From JAEYZS01 sp031374125 (GTDB taxonomy: Bacteria > Bdellovibrionota > Bdellovibrionia > Bdellovibrionales > JAEYZS01): a stretch of 12,196 nucleotides of DNA. The translations under genes and the position numbers were made by a program. Below, piece after piece: positions 1 through 6,670 of the stretch; within the stretch, counting starts at the first letter, position 1, and the number at the start of each line of letters is the position of its first letter. The notes beneath the pieces are model-generated. The model was not told the DNA's origin, did not search any database, and saw nothing but the letters and a program-made list of their open reading frames with translations. The stretch lies in the NCBI GenBank assembly GCA_031374125.1, contig JANMFM010000261.1, forward strand, positions 1 to 12,196. Direction: 5' to 3'.

Positions 1-137
1 AGAATGGTCGCCGAGTTTACTACGCTCTGATGATGAAAGAAGTTTTGGTATTGGTATTGCTTGGAGGTTTAAAGAATGCCCAAAAAAAAGACATCCAAAA
101 AGCACGCCTTCTCCTTATTCGATATTCCTATAGTTGA
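1..137 (+). CDS. HigB/RelE-ParE-family toxin, C-terminal fragment (5' end outside window)
   Basis: The frame beginning at base 3 is open from the window edge to a TGA at 135-137 and gives 44 residues. They run through a hydrophobic strand (VLVLVLLGGLKNAQ) into KKDIQKARLL. This matches the usual end of the 'addiction module killer protein' branch of the RelE/ParE superfamily, where a strand plus GG(D/x)K.(T/S)Q is followed by KDI.KA. Such toxins are small RNase-fold proteins that normally cleave ribosome-bound mRNA. The next gene encodes the matching HTH antitoxin, which supports the call. The toxin frame runs 62 bases into the antitoxin gene, so translation of the two is probably coupled. The catalytic part lies outside the window, so activity cannot be judged. 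Confidence 0.72.
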   Translation, partial: NGRRVYYALMMKEVLVLVLLGGLKNAQKKDIQKARLLLIRYSYS

Positions 138-408
138 GCTAAAATCAAAGGAAGGCACCTCACTCCATAATGCTTCAAAGAGATTGAAGGATAAGAAGTT
201 TATTTCTGAGGCCTTATGGGAATGTTTAGTCGAAAACGATATCGAAACCTTTAAAGAAATTCTCAATATGCATCTTGAGCTTGTAAATAAAGAGGCATTT
301 GCCAAAAATGCAGGTATCTCAAAACGGACATTATTCAGAATGCTCTCTCCTGAAGGAAACCCAACGCTTGATAACTTAGGAAAAATTATTCATCAACTTT
401 GTGCTTAA
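76..408 (+). CDS. HTH antitoxin of a HigBA-like type II toxin-antitoxin module
   Basis: This 110-residue protein matches the COG3636-type 'addiction module antidote' layout. A basic N-terminus (MPKKKTSKKH) precedes a central stretch (residues about 33-60, S.RL.D..FI.EAL...L..ND...F) and a C-terminal helix-turn-helix at about 68-105. The family signature LSPEGNPTL is at 90-98. The role inferred from the family is to bind and neutralise the toxin encoded just upstream and to repress the shared promoter. The start at 76 is backed by a strong Shine-Dalgarno sequence (GGAGG, 63-67, nine bases before ATG). The first 20 codons overlap the toxin frame. The roughly 30-residue N-terminal extension before the usual antidote core is longer than in many relatives. 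The gene is convergent with the HNH gene, only 10 bases away, and I see no clear terminator between them. Confidence 0.8.
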   Translation: MPKKKTSKKHAFSLFDIPIVELKSKEGTSLHNASKRLKDKKFISEALWECLVENDIETFKEILNMHLELVNKEAFAKNAGISKRTLFRMLSPEGNPTLDNLGKIIHQLCA

Positions 409-418
409 ATAAACTGAT

Positions 419-1411
419 TTAAATCTTTAAATAGTTCTTTATTTTCTTAAATCCAAATTTATTGATAGCAGCCCTTTGATTGTGCGCGTGACAGAGAAGC
501 CTTAGATTTTGGATCGTGGTTTTTCCGCCCAAGGCTAACGGCTCGATGTGGTCATATTCGAGAAATTTTTGTGAGTTACAATTAGGATGGGTGCATTGCC
601 CTTTGTCTCTGAGATAAACTTCTTGCTTTATACTTTCTGGAATATAGCGGCTAAAGCTTTTTCTCGATTGTTCTTTCTTAAGGTCTGAGCTACTAAGGTT
701 CGCTTCTACGTACTTGGTCTTAAGAATTTTTTCTGATTTCAATGCCGGCGCCGGCATTAAAAATTTGTCTTTTCTGACTTTGGCTCTTTTAGCTTTTTCC
801 GCGGGATCGATTCTTTCTAGTAATGCTTCAGCCATTACTTCGATGAGTTCTTGGTCTGTCATGTTGGGATTTTTATGAGACATTAGTGCTTTAATTTTAT
901 CTAGCTTTGAAACTAAATCTTTATTCAAAATTACTTTTAATTCTGTTTTTTCGGGAGTGATTTCTCTGCGTTTTTCTTGAGGAATACTTTGCGGAGATAT
1001 CGTGATAAGTTCTTGAATACACTCTCTTGTAGATTTATTTTCAAGCTTTTCTAAAACTTCTTTCTTTTTCTCAACAGAATATGGTTTTCCTTGTTTGGCT
1101 TCTTGTCTAAAAAAACTTTGGGCCTGAGCAATGCTTGAGAGGTTAAGCTCACCGGTGATAATCTTTTCCTCTAATTCGGGGATAAGCTTCATCGCCCTCA
1201 TGGAATCAATTCGTCTTTGTGCAGCCGATGATGAATACTTTAATGTTTTCACACAATATTCAAATAAAGAGGGATGGTTTTTGGAATAAAGTCTTCGTCT
1301 TTCTATTTCTGCGAGTAAATGTAAAATTTTGATTTTTAACTCATTCTCTTTTTGCACAGAATTTTGAAGCGTTATTTCAAGATCTATATCTGATAAATGT
1401 TTAAAGTTCAT
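419..1411 (-). CDS. HNH endonuclease with N-terminal helical domain
   Basis: This 330-residue protein has a mostly helical, lysine/glutamate-rich N-terminal two thirds (N-terminus MNFKHLSDIDLE; SSAAQRRIDSMRAMKLIPEL near 61-80), a basic linker around 205-255, and an HNH nuclease domain at about 257-320. HNH residues visible are the zinc-knuckle pair C273/C278 (CTHPNC), the catalytic-type DH at 287-288, N302, and C307 with H310 in LLCHAHN. The family is a metal-dependent DNA nuclease. In Bdellovibrio-like genomes such proteins occur in many copies and their biological role is unsettled. A longer frame reaches 1459, but the start at 1411 has a good Shine-Dalgarno sequence (GGAG, six bases before ATG) and begins with the family-like MNFKHLSD, so I chose it. 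All key residues look intact. Nothing marks it as an intron-encoded homing enzyme. Confidence 0.82.
   Translation of the reverse strand: MNFKHLSDIDLEITLQNSVQKENELKIKILHLLAEIERRRLYSKNHPSLFEYCVKTLKYSSSAAQRRIDSMRAMKLIPELEEKIITGELNLSSIAQAQSFFRQEAKQGKPYSVEKKKEVLEKLENKSTRECIQELITISPQSIPQEKRREITPEKTELKVILNKDLVSKLDKIKALMSHKNPNMTDQELIEVMAEALLERIDPAEKAKRAKVRKDKFLMPAPALKSEKILKTKYVEANLSSSDLKKEQSRKSFSRYIPESIKQEVYLRDKGQCTHPNCNSQKFLEYDHIEPLALGGKTTIQNLRLLCHAHNQRAAINKFGFKKIKNYLKI
741..758. repeat. 18-bp perfect GC-rich palindrome inside the HNH gene
   Basis: AATGCCGGCGCCGGCATT is its own reverse complement. It stands out as a GC-rich island in an AT-rich coding stretch. It encodes the MPAPA part of the linker (residues about 219-223) between the helical region and the HNH domain. 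It could be a protein-binding or nuclease target site, or a chance result of alternating Pro/Ala codons. There is no U-tract on either strand, so it does not look like a terminator. Confidence 0.6.
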
Positions 1412-1475
1412 ATTTATCTCCAAGGTGCAACCACCATAGCATGCTTTTTTTAAATACAATTTTGGAGCTTTTTAA

Positions 1476-1660
1476 ATGTTAAAGTCGACGTTAAGAAATG
1501 ACATTAGAACCTCTAAAAGGTCTTCCTTCAGTAGTAGTAAGAAAAAGAATTTAAATTGAAAGGTAAAAAGAAATATTTAAATGGAGCTAATTTAAACAAT
1601 CAAAAAGCTCGTCAACAATTTATTAAAAATAAGAAAAATATTTTCAAATTGACGCAATGA
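1476..1660 (+). other. Possible small basic protein needing a -1 frameshift, or a decayed gene
   Basis: A GGAG at 1464-1467 lies eight bases before ATG 1476. This frame (27 codons) starts MLKSTLRND, is rich in Ser and Lys, and stops at TGA 1557-1559. A second frame, open from 1541 to TGA 1658-1660, continues with a similar Lys/Asn-rich composition (YLNGANLNNQKARQQF). Slipping back one base at G-AAA-AAG (1541-1547) would join them into one protein of about 61 residues. The alternatives are independent translation of the second frame from TTG 1556, overlapping the first stop as TTGA, a real frameshift mutation, a sequencing error, or no gene at all. I do not recognise the product. Confidence 0.2.
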
Positions 1661-1696
1661 CAGTACGAAAAACTAAGGGGTACCTTTTATTTAGCA

Positions 1697-1780
1697 GCTG
1701 CGAAACACAAGTAGGCGGGCGCCTTTTGGAAAGTGTTTTATATTTTTACAAAGTGACGATTTTGCGCAGCCTACGTTTTT
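1697..1780 (+). other. Cluster of mutually exclusive inverted repeats ending in a T-run
   Basis: GCTGCG (1697-1702) pairs with CGCAGC (1765-1770), extended by AAA/TTT with one bulged G. GTAGGC (1711-1716) can pair with GCCTAC (1769-1774), which excludes part of the first stem. Inside, AAACAC (1703-1708) pairs with GTGTTT (1733-1738), and AGGC (1713-1716) pairs with GCCT (1721-1724). The segment ends in TTTTT at 1776-1780, overlapping a -35-like TTGACA. It may be a terminator or leader structure on the plus strand. No family is recognised. Confidence 0.3.
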
Positions 1781-1807
1781 GACATCCTAGGAATGTTTTC
1801 ATAGTTT
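1779..1807 (+). promoter_or_regulatory. Candidate sigma70-type promoter of the cysteine-rich lipoprotein gene
   Basis: A perfect TTGACA at 1779-1784 is followed, after 17 bases, by TAGTTT (1802-1807), a poor -10 box. Transcription would then begin near 1814, leaving a short leader that contains AGAG at 1824-1827 before ATG 1835. The spacing is coherent, but the -10 matches consensus at only three positions. Confidence 0.4.
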
Positions 1808-1834
1808 CCCCTGCCGTACATATAGAGTGCTATA

Positions 1835-2506
1835 ATGGCTGCTATGAAAAAATATTTGTATACATTTTTATTGGTCGCTGTGTCTGCTTGTCATGGTGTA
1901 AAAATCAACGTTCCTTCCTCTCCAGAAGTGAAAACAGAAAATGTAACTGAAAAAGCAATGACGTCGATCAATGGTAAATATCTTAAAGATTGTCATCCCC
2001 TTGATAGACTCCATAACGAATGTTCAAAGGACACTTTGAAAATAGATGCCCAAAGCAAAACTCTTGAGTTGCACTTTCCTTCGTATCATTACAGATTCAG
2101 TCATATCGAAATAGTTCCCTCTTGCGGTAAGAAGAAAGCAGATTGTTATTGTGACGAAAATAAGTGCGAGAGAGTTAAAGAAGTTAGCGGAATGTGTGAA
2201 CTTACAGTTGCGGCGGATATCCTGAGTGTAGAAGAAGTCACCATACCATATTATGTTACACCAAAAACTAAAATCAATGTTCGCATTAAGTCCAATGAAA
2301 TGAAATACAGCGATAGCAGATTACAAGACCTCGAAGTTAGGAAAGATTACCATCTCTATACAGATAATCTCTTGGAGCGTGCGAAAGCAAAATGCAGCGA
2401 GAATTTATTAAAAGAAAACAATGCTCTACAAGAACTGGTACTAAGCAAGTACAGCAAAGACTCAATAAGTTTCGAAAGATTAGGAAAATACAATAAAATC
2501 AAATAA
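1835..2506 (+). CDS. Cysteine-rich putative lipoprotein of unknown function
   Basis: The 223-residue product begins with a short basic stretch and a hydrophobic segment ending in a lipobox (VSAC, Cys19), so it should be exported and lipid-anchored, probably in the outer membrane facing the periplasm. The mature part carries eight further cysteines (53, 63, 97, 104, 106, 111, 121, 187), several clustered in CGKKKADCYCDENKC. An even number suggests disulfide pairing in the periplasm, though a metal site cannot be excluded. The C-terminal third is lysine/glutamate-rich and looks helical. I do not recognise a family. ATG 1835 has a weak AGAG seven bases upstream. ATG 1844 would give a more classical signal peptide (MKKYLYTFLLVAVSAC) but has no ribosome-binding site. 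It stands alone and is convergent with the mutase operon. Confidence 0.7.
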   Translation: MAAMKKYLYTFLLVAVSACHGVKINVPSSPEVKTENVTEKAMTSINGKYLKDCHPLDRLHNECSKDTLKIDAQSKTLELHFPSYHYRFSHIEIVPSCGKKKADCYCDENKCERVKEVSGMCELTVAADILSVEEVTIPYYVTPKTKINVRIKSNEMKYSDSRLQDLEVRKDYHLYTDNLLERAKAKCSENLLKENNALQELVLSKYSKDSISFERLGKYNKIK

Positions 2507-2533
2507 TCTTAGAGAAACAATTAAAGGATTTAA

Positions 2534-2564
2534 AAAGCTCATTCAAAATGAGCCTTTATTTTTT
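2534..2564. terminator. Bidirectional intrinsic terminator between convergent transcripts
   Basis: GCTCATT (2537-2543) and AATGAGC (2547-2553) form a 7-bp stem with a short loop. The stem is followed on the plus strand by CTTTATTTTTT. On the minus strand it is followed by TTTTT (2536-2532). It sits about 30 bases after the lipoprotein stop and about 25 bases past the mutase stop, so it can end both transcripts. Confidence 0.8.
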
Positions 2565-2578
2565 AATCGGATCGCCGT

Positions 2579-5500
2579 TTAAATCGATCGTCGATACTTC
2601 CCGCCGACTTCATAAAGGGCGTGGGTCATTTGTCCTAAAGAGCAATGTCTGGCAGCTTCCATGAGGGCTGCAAAAATATTGTCGCCTCTCAAAGCTGCAT
2701 GCCTTAGTTGATTGAGGTGGTCTTCGGTGATTTTAGAATTTTTATCTTGATAAGCTTCTAGGTTTGTAAGCTGACTTTGTTTTTCTTCAGCTGTCGCTCT
2801 GGCCATCTCGATTTTTGGGGGCTCATAACCTTCAACTTGAGTATTGGGATTCACGTAGGTATTCACCCCAATGATCGGAAGCTTTCCGGTGTGCTTGAGC
2901 ATTTCGTAATGGTAGGACTCGTCTTGGATTTTGCTTCTTTGGTATTGGGTTTCCATGGCACCCAAGACGCCGCCACGGTCGTTGATTCTTAGGAATTCTT
3001 CTAAGACCGCTTCTTCCACTAAATCCGTAAGTTCTTCAAAGAAATAAGAACCCTGAAGTGTGTTCTCGTTGATGGCCGGTCCAAATTCCTTATTGATGAT
3101 CATTTGAATGGCCATCGCACGTCTTACCGATTCTTCTGTCGGCGTTGTGATCGCTTCGTCATAGGCATTGGTATGCAAAGAATTGCAGTTGTCATAGATC
3201 GCTATCAAGGCCTGCAATGTTGTTCTGATATCATTGAAATCAATTTCTTGAGCATGCAGTGACCTGCCTGAAGTTTGAATATGGTATTTTAATTTTTGCG
3301 AGCGATCGTTAGCCCCATAAAGTTCTTTCATGGAGATCGCCCAAATTCTGCGCGCCACTCTTCCTAACACCGAATATTCTGGATCCAAGCCATTACTAAA
3401 AAAGAAGGAAAGGTTTGGTGCAAAGTCATCGATCTTCATTCCACGTGACAAATAATACTCAACGTAAGTGAATCCATTAGAAAGCGTAAAGGCCAACTGG
3501 CTCACAGGATTGGCGCCCGCTTCAGCAATATGGTAACCCGAGATACTGACCGAATAAAAGTTGCGAACTTGTTTGTTGATAAAATACTCTTGCATATCGC
3601 CCATCATCTTGAGCGCAAAATCCGTCGAGAAAATGCAAGTGTTCTGCGCTTGATCTTCCTTAAGGATATCCGCCTGCACCGTTCCACGCACCGCTTTTAA
3701 AACCTCATCTCGAATATTTGCAAATTCATTTGGATTTAAAATTCGCCCAAGTTCTTTTTCTTTCTTTTGCACTTGCTGGTCTGTCGCAGCATTCATAAAA
3801 AATGCGAGAATGATCGGCGCCGGTCCATTGATCGTCATGCTCACCGACGTTGAAGGACTCAAAAGATCAAAGCCATCCAAAAGTTTTTTCATATCATTCA
3901 AAGTGCAAATCGAAACACCGCTCTCGCCGACTTTTCCGTAAATGTCTGGTCTCAGATGTGGATCTTCCCCGTACAAAGTGACGCTATCAAAGGCAACTGA
4001 AAGTCTTTTGGCCTCGTCATCTTTGGAAAGATAATGGAATCGGCGGTTGGTTCTTTCCGGAGTTCCTTCTCCGGCGAATTGGCGCTTAGGATCTTCACCT
4101 TCACGCTTTAAGGGAAAAACACCTGCTGTGTATGGAAACTCTCCAGGAGCATTTTCTAATTTTAAAAATTTAAATCTTTCACCCCAATCTTGGAATGAAG
4201 GCACAACCACTCTTTTAATTTTTAATCCGCTCAAAGAAAATTTGATAAGGGGTTGCTTAAATATTTTATCTCTCACTTGATACGAATATTCATCTCCCGA
4301 GTACTTTTCTTGGAAAGCGTCCCAATTTTCTAAAGCTTTTAAATCATCGTGCGAAAGTTTTTTAGCTTTTTGCTCATAAGCTTTCTTTAAACCCTCTTTC
4401 AATTCCGGCGCTGCTGTTTCAGACTTTTTGAGTGCATAGAGTTCAGAAGCTATTTTTGCATTTTCTATGGATTCTCTTTTATATTTTCTAACCGATTGTA
4501 CTATCTGCGAAAGATAGTTTTTTCTCTCGGAAGGAATCAGCGTTTGTTTTTGTGTCGCCCTAAGATCTTTTTTCTGATCCACCGTGAGCTTGTACGAAGT
4601 TAAACCTTTTTCCGAAACTTTATCCGAGATCGAGAAGAAAAGCTTATTCACTCCTTCATCGTTAAATTGCGAAGCTTGAGTTAAGAATACGGGCAAATCT
4701 TCATCTTTGATTTCCGTCCCTGCCATATTTTTGAATTCTTTGCGAGATCTGCGGTACTGCTTACGCACATCCCTTAAGGCATCTAGAGATCCTTTTCGAT
4801 CGGCTTTGTTGATCGAAATGATATCTGCATAATCGATCATGTCGATTTTTTCCAATTGCGATTGCGCGCCAAATTCTGAGGTCATCACATAGAGGGAAAC
4901 ATCAGAAAATTCCGTCACCGCGCCATCACCCTGGCCAATGCCCGAAGTTTCCGCGATAATCAAATCAAATTGATTGGAGAGCCTTGCAAATTCTAAAATT
5001 TTTGGTAGCGAGTTTGAAATCTCTCTGCCTGATCCACGAGAAGCTATCGATTTCATAAATGTGCGACTGCTTTCGATGGCATTCATGCGGATACGGTCAC
5101 CTAAAAGTGCGCCTCCCGTTTTTCTCTTTGTTGGGTCCACACAGAAAACACCAATGCGAATATCTTTAAAGCAATATATGAATCTTTGGACGATCTCATC
5201 CACAAGGCTCGATTTGCCGGCTCCGCCTGTTCCCGTAATGCCAAGAACTACGGGAGTTCCTTTTTTAAGTGAAGGCAAGTCTCCAGAATATTTTTTTTCT
5301 TCGTCAACGGAAGTTACCGCAAGACCCAATTCTTTCTCATAAACAAGTTGAGAAACCAATGAATCTTGAGAAGAGTCTACTTTCTTTTTAATCTGAGATT
5401 TTTTTTGCGACTGTTCCAGAATATCAAAATCACAACCATTTACAATCACCTGAATCATGCCTTCTAGGCCTAGCTTTCTTCCATCTTCAGGATGAAAGAT

Positions 5501-5863
5501 TTGTGAAATGCCGTAAGCCTCTAATTCTCTCTTCTCATCATGTACAATAGTTCCGCCACCCCCACCGTAGATTTTTACGTAATCCGCACCCGCTAGATCC
5601 AAAAGATCTCTCATGTACTTAAAAAATTCCATATGGCCGCCCTGATAAGAGCTGATACAAATCCCTTGCGCGGATTCCTGAAGCGCTGCACGCACGATAT
5701 CTTGCACCGATCTATTGTGCCCAAGGTGAATCACTTCACAGCCTGCATCTTGCAAAATACGTCTCATGATATTGATCGAAGCATCATGACCATCAAAAAG
5801 TGATGCGGCCGTTATGATTCGAATGTGATTCTTTGGGCTGTGTGCTTCGGGGACATGATTCAT
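2579..5863 (-). CDS. icmF: Fused isobutyryl-CoA mutase (IcmF) with G-protein chaperone domain
   Basis: This adenosylcobalamin enzyme interconverts isobutyryl-CoA and n-butyryl-CoA, and in some members isovaleryl-CoA and pivalyl-CoA. At 1094 residues it matches the usual IcmF length. The order is a B12-binding domain (about 14-140; DGHDAS at 24-29 with lower ligand H26, SYQGGH at 72-77, glycine run at 100-104), a MeaI-like GTPase chaperone (Walker A GTGGAGKS at 211-218, ETSGIGQGD at 305-313, NKAD at 352-355), a helical linker, and the substrate-binding mutase barrel (about 550-1094). F596 (RQFAGEG) and Q740 (EDQAQNT) align with the Phe/Gln pair that marks IcmF, where methylmalonyl-CoA mutase has Tyr/Arg, so isobutyryl-CoA specificity is well supported. 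It is the last gene of the operon, 14 bases after the hydratase stop. All visible catalytic motifs are intact. Confidence 0.96.
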   Translation of the reverse strand: MNHVPEAHSPKNHIRIITAASLFDGHDASINIMRRILQDAGCEVIHLGHNRSVQDIVRAALQESAQGICISSYQGGHMEFFKYMRDLLDLAGADYVKIYGGGGGTIVHDEKRELEAYGISQIFHPEDGRKLGLEGMIQVIVNGCDFDILEQSQKKSQIKKKVDSSQDSLVSQLVYEKELGLAVTSVDEEKKYSGDLPSLKKGTPVVLGITGTGGAGKSSLVDEIVQRFIYCFKDIRIGVFCVDPTKRKTGGALLGDRIRMNAIESSRTFMKSIASRGSGREISNSLPKILEFARLSNQFDLIIAETSGIGQGDGAVTEFSDVSLYVMTSEFGAQSQLEKIDMIDYADIISINKADRKGSLDALRDVRKQYRRSRKEFKNMAGTEIKDEDLPVFLTQASQFNDEGVNKLFFSISDKVSEKGLTSYKLTVDQKKDLRATQKQTLIPSERKNYLSQIVQSVRKYKRESIENAKIASELYALKKSETAAPELKEGLKKAYEQKAKKLSHDDLKALENWDAFQEKYSGDEYSYQVRDKIFKQPLIKFSLSGLKIKRVVVPSFQDWGERFKFLKLENAPGEFPYTAGVFPLKREGEDPKRQFAGEGTPERTNRRFHYLSKDDEAKRLSVAFDSVTLYGEDPHLRPDIYGKVGESGVSICTLNDMKKLLDGFDLLSPSTSVSMTINGPAPIILAFFMNAATDQQVQKKEKELGRILNPNEFANIRDEVLKAVRGTVQADILKEDQAQNTCIFSTDFALKMMGDMQEYFINKQVRNFYSVSISGYHIAEAGANPVSQLAFTLSNGFTYVEYYLSRGMKIDDFAPNLSFFFSNGLDPEYSVLGRVARRIWAISMKELYGANDRSQKLKYHIQTSGRSLHAQEIDFNDIRTTLQALIAIYDNCNSLHTNAYDEAITTPTEESVRRAMAIQMIINKEFGPAINENTLQGSYFFEELTDLVEEAVLEEFLRINDRGGVLGAMETQYQRSKIQDESYHYEMLKHTGKLPIIGVNTYVNPNTQVEGYEPPKIEMARATAEEKQSQLTNLEAYQDKNSKITEDHLNQLRHAALRGDNIFAALMEAARHCSLGQMTHALYEVGGKYRRSI

Positions 5864-5877
5864 TTGAGTTTTACCTA

Positions 5878-6645
5878 TTAAAATTGAGGTTTTCTTTTTT
5901 CCATAAAGGCAGCGATGCCTTCTTTTTGCTCGGGCTTATCAAACAATTGTGAGAATTGTTCGGCTTCTATTTGAAGACCTTCCGACAATTCCAAATCAAA
6001 ACCACTATTGATAGCACGTTTTGCGTGAGCAATTGCCGCAGGACCATTTATTATAATTTTATTAGCGATAGCCAAAGCCGCTTCCACTGGCGATCCCTCT
6101 GCCACTTGATTTATTAATCCAATTTTTAAAGCTTCTTCTGAAGATATATGCTTTCCTGTAAAAATCATCTCGCGAGCTTTCGAAAGTCCAACCAATCTTG
6201 AAAGTCTTTGCGTTCCACCAAATCCAGGAAGTAAGCCTAGACTGACTTCAGGCAAACCAAATTTTGATCCTGGCGTTGCAACTAGAAAATCACAAGAAAG
6301 TGCTAGCTCTAAGCCTCCACCCAAAGCAAAGCCATTGATCGCACCGATCACTACCTGAGGAAGGGATTCGATCATGGAAAATACTTTTTGACCTTTAACT
6401 GAAAACTCTTGAGAGGACTTTTGATTGAGCGTGGAAATTTCCTTAATGTCAGCACCTGCGACGAAAGCTTTATCCCCACTGCCCGTAAGAATAATCACGC
6501 GAGTGGCTTTGTTTTCTTTCACAGAATGAAAAAACTTTTCTAAATCATTCAAGACTCCAGTATTTAGAGCATTCAAAGCCTGTGGTCTATTGAGAGTCAC
6601 CACGGTGATCTTATCTTTTTTTTCTACTTGAAGATTTTCAAACAT
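5878..6645 (-). CDS. Enoyl-CoA hydratase (crotonase family)
   Basis: This 255-residue crotonase-fold protein has the usual family length. Oxyanion-hole elements are FVAGADI (61-67) and ALGGG (107-111). The two catalytic acids are E113 (GGGLELAL) and E133 (GLPEVSLGLLPG), spaced 20 residues apart as in classical enoyl-CoA hydratases. The expected reaction is hydration of crotonyl-CoA to (S)-3-hydroxybutyryl-CoA. The LPGFGGTQRL segment and the C-terminal helix ending AFMEKRKPQF are typical of short-chain crotonases. It sits between a 3-hydroxyacyl-CoA dehydrogenase (25 bases upstream) and IcmF (14 bases downstream), which fits butyryl-CoA metabolism. The ribosome-binding site is weak (AAAGAAAG before ATG). 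Another crotonase activity is possible, but both Glu residues favour a true hydratase. Confidence 0.93.
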   Translation of the reverse strand: MFENLQVEKKDKITVVTLNRPQALNALNTGVLNDLEKFFHSVKENKATRVIILTGSGDKAFVAGADIKEISTLNQKSSQEFSVKGQKVFSMIESLPQVVIGAINGFALGGGLELALSCDFLVATPGSKFGLPEVSLGLLPGFGGTQRLSRLVGLSKAREMIFTGKHISSEEALKIGLINQVAEGSPVEAALAIANKIIINGPAAIAHAKRAINSGFDLELSEGLQIEAEQFSQLFDKPEQKEGIAAFMEKRKPQF

Positions 6646-6670
6646 AATTTTCTTTCTTTAACTGATCAGT

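Larger units (their letters stand above)
1412..1834. other. Long intergenic region between divergent HNH and lipoprotein genes
   Basis: These roughly 420 bases lack a convincing long gene. The part next to the HNH start should hold its promoter; the best I see on the minus strand is a TTGTAT...TATGGT pair with only 15 bases between, which is weak. Bases 1476-1660 hold a possible small frameshifted reading frame. Bases 1661-1775 are rich in short inverted repeats. Bases 1779-1807 hold a promoter-like pair for the lipoprotein gene. I found no tRNA-like or known riboswitch pattern. Confidence 0.5.

Noticed and set aside
419..1411. HNH gene as a homing endonuclease in an intron or intein, or as a phage terminase-associated HNH
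   Set aside because: It is a free-standing gene with its own start and ribosome-binding site; no split host gene and no phage genes are nearby.
1412..1459. N-terminal extension of the HNH protein to ATG 1459
   Set aside because: ATG 1411 has GGAG six bases upstream and begins with the family-like sequence; the extra 16 residues are unlike the rest.
1498..1554. 18-codon frame MTLEPLKGLPS...
   Set aside because: Too short, no ribosome-binding site, and lies within another candidate frame.
1747..1758. 12-base match TACAAAGTGACG also present at 3972-3983
   Set aside because: Only two copies, one inside icmF coding sequence, with no flanking similarity; most likely chance.
1831..1846. TATAAT at 1831-1836 as a -10 box giving a leaderless mRNA from ATG 1844
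   Set aside because: No -35 box is found at suitable distance, and the TTGACA at 1779 with a short leader explains the start at 1835 better.
4974..5342. 122-codon plus-strand frame opposite icmF
   Set aside because: It is the antisense of the conserved GTPase domain, has no ribosome-binding site or recognisable motif, and icmF is clearly the real gene.
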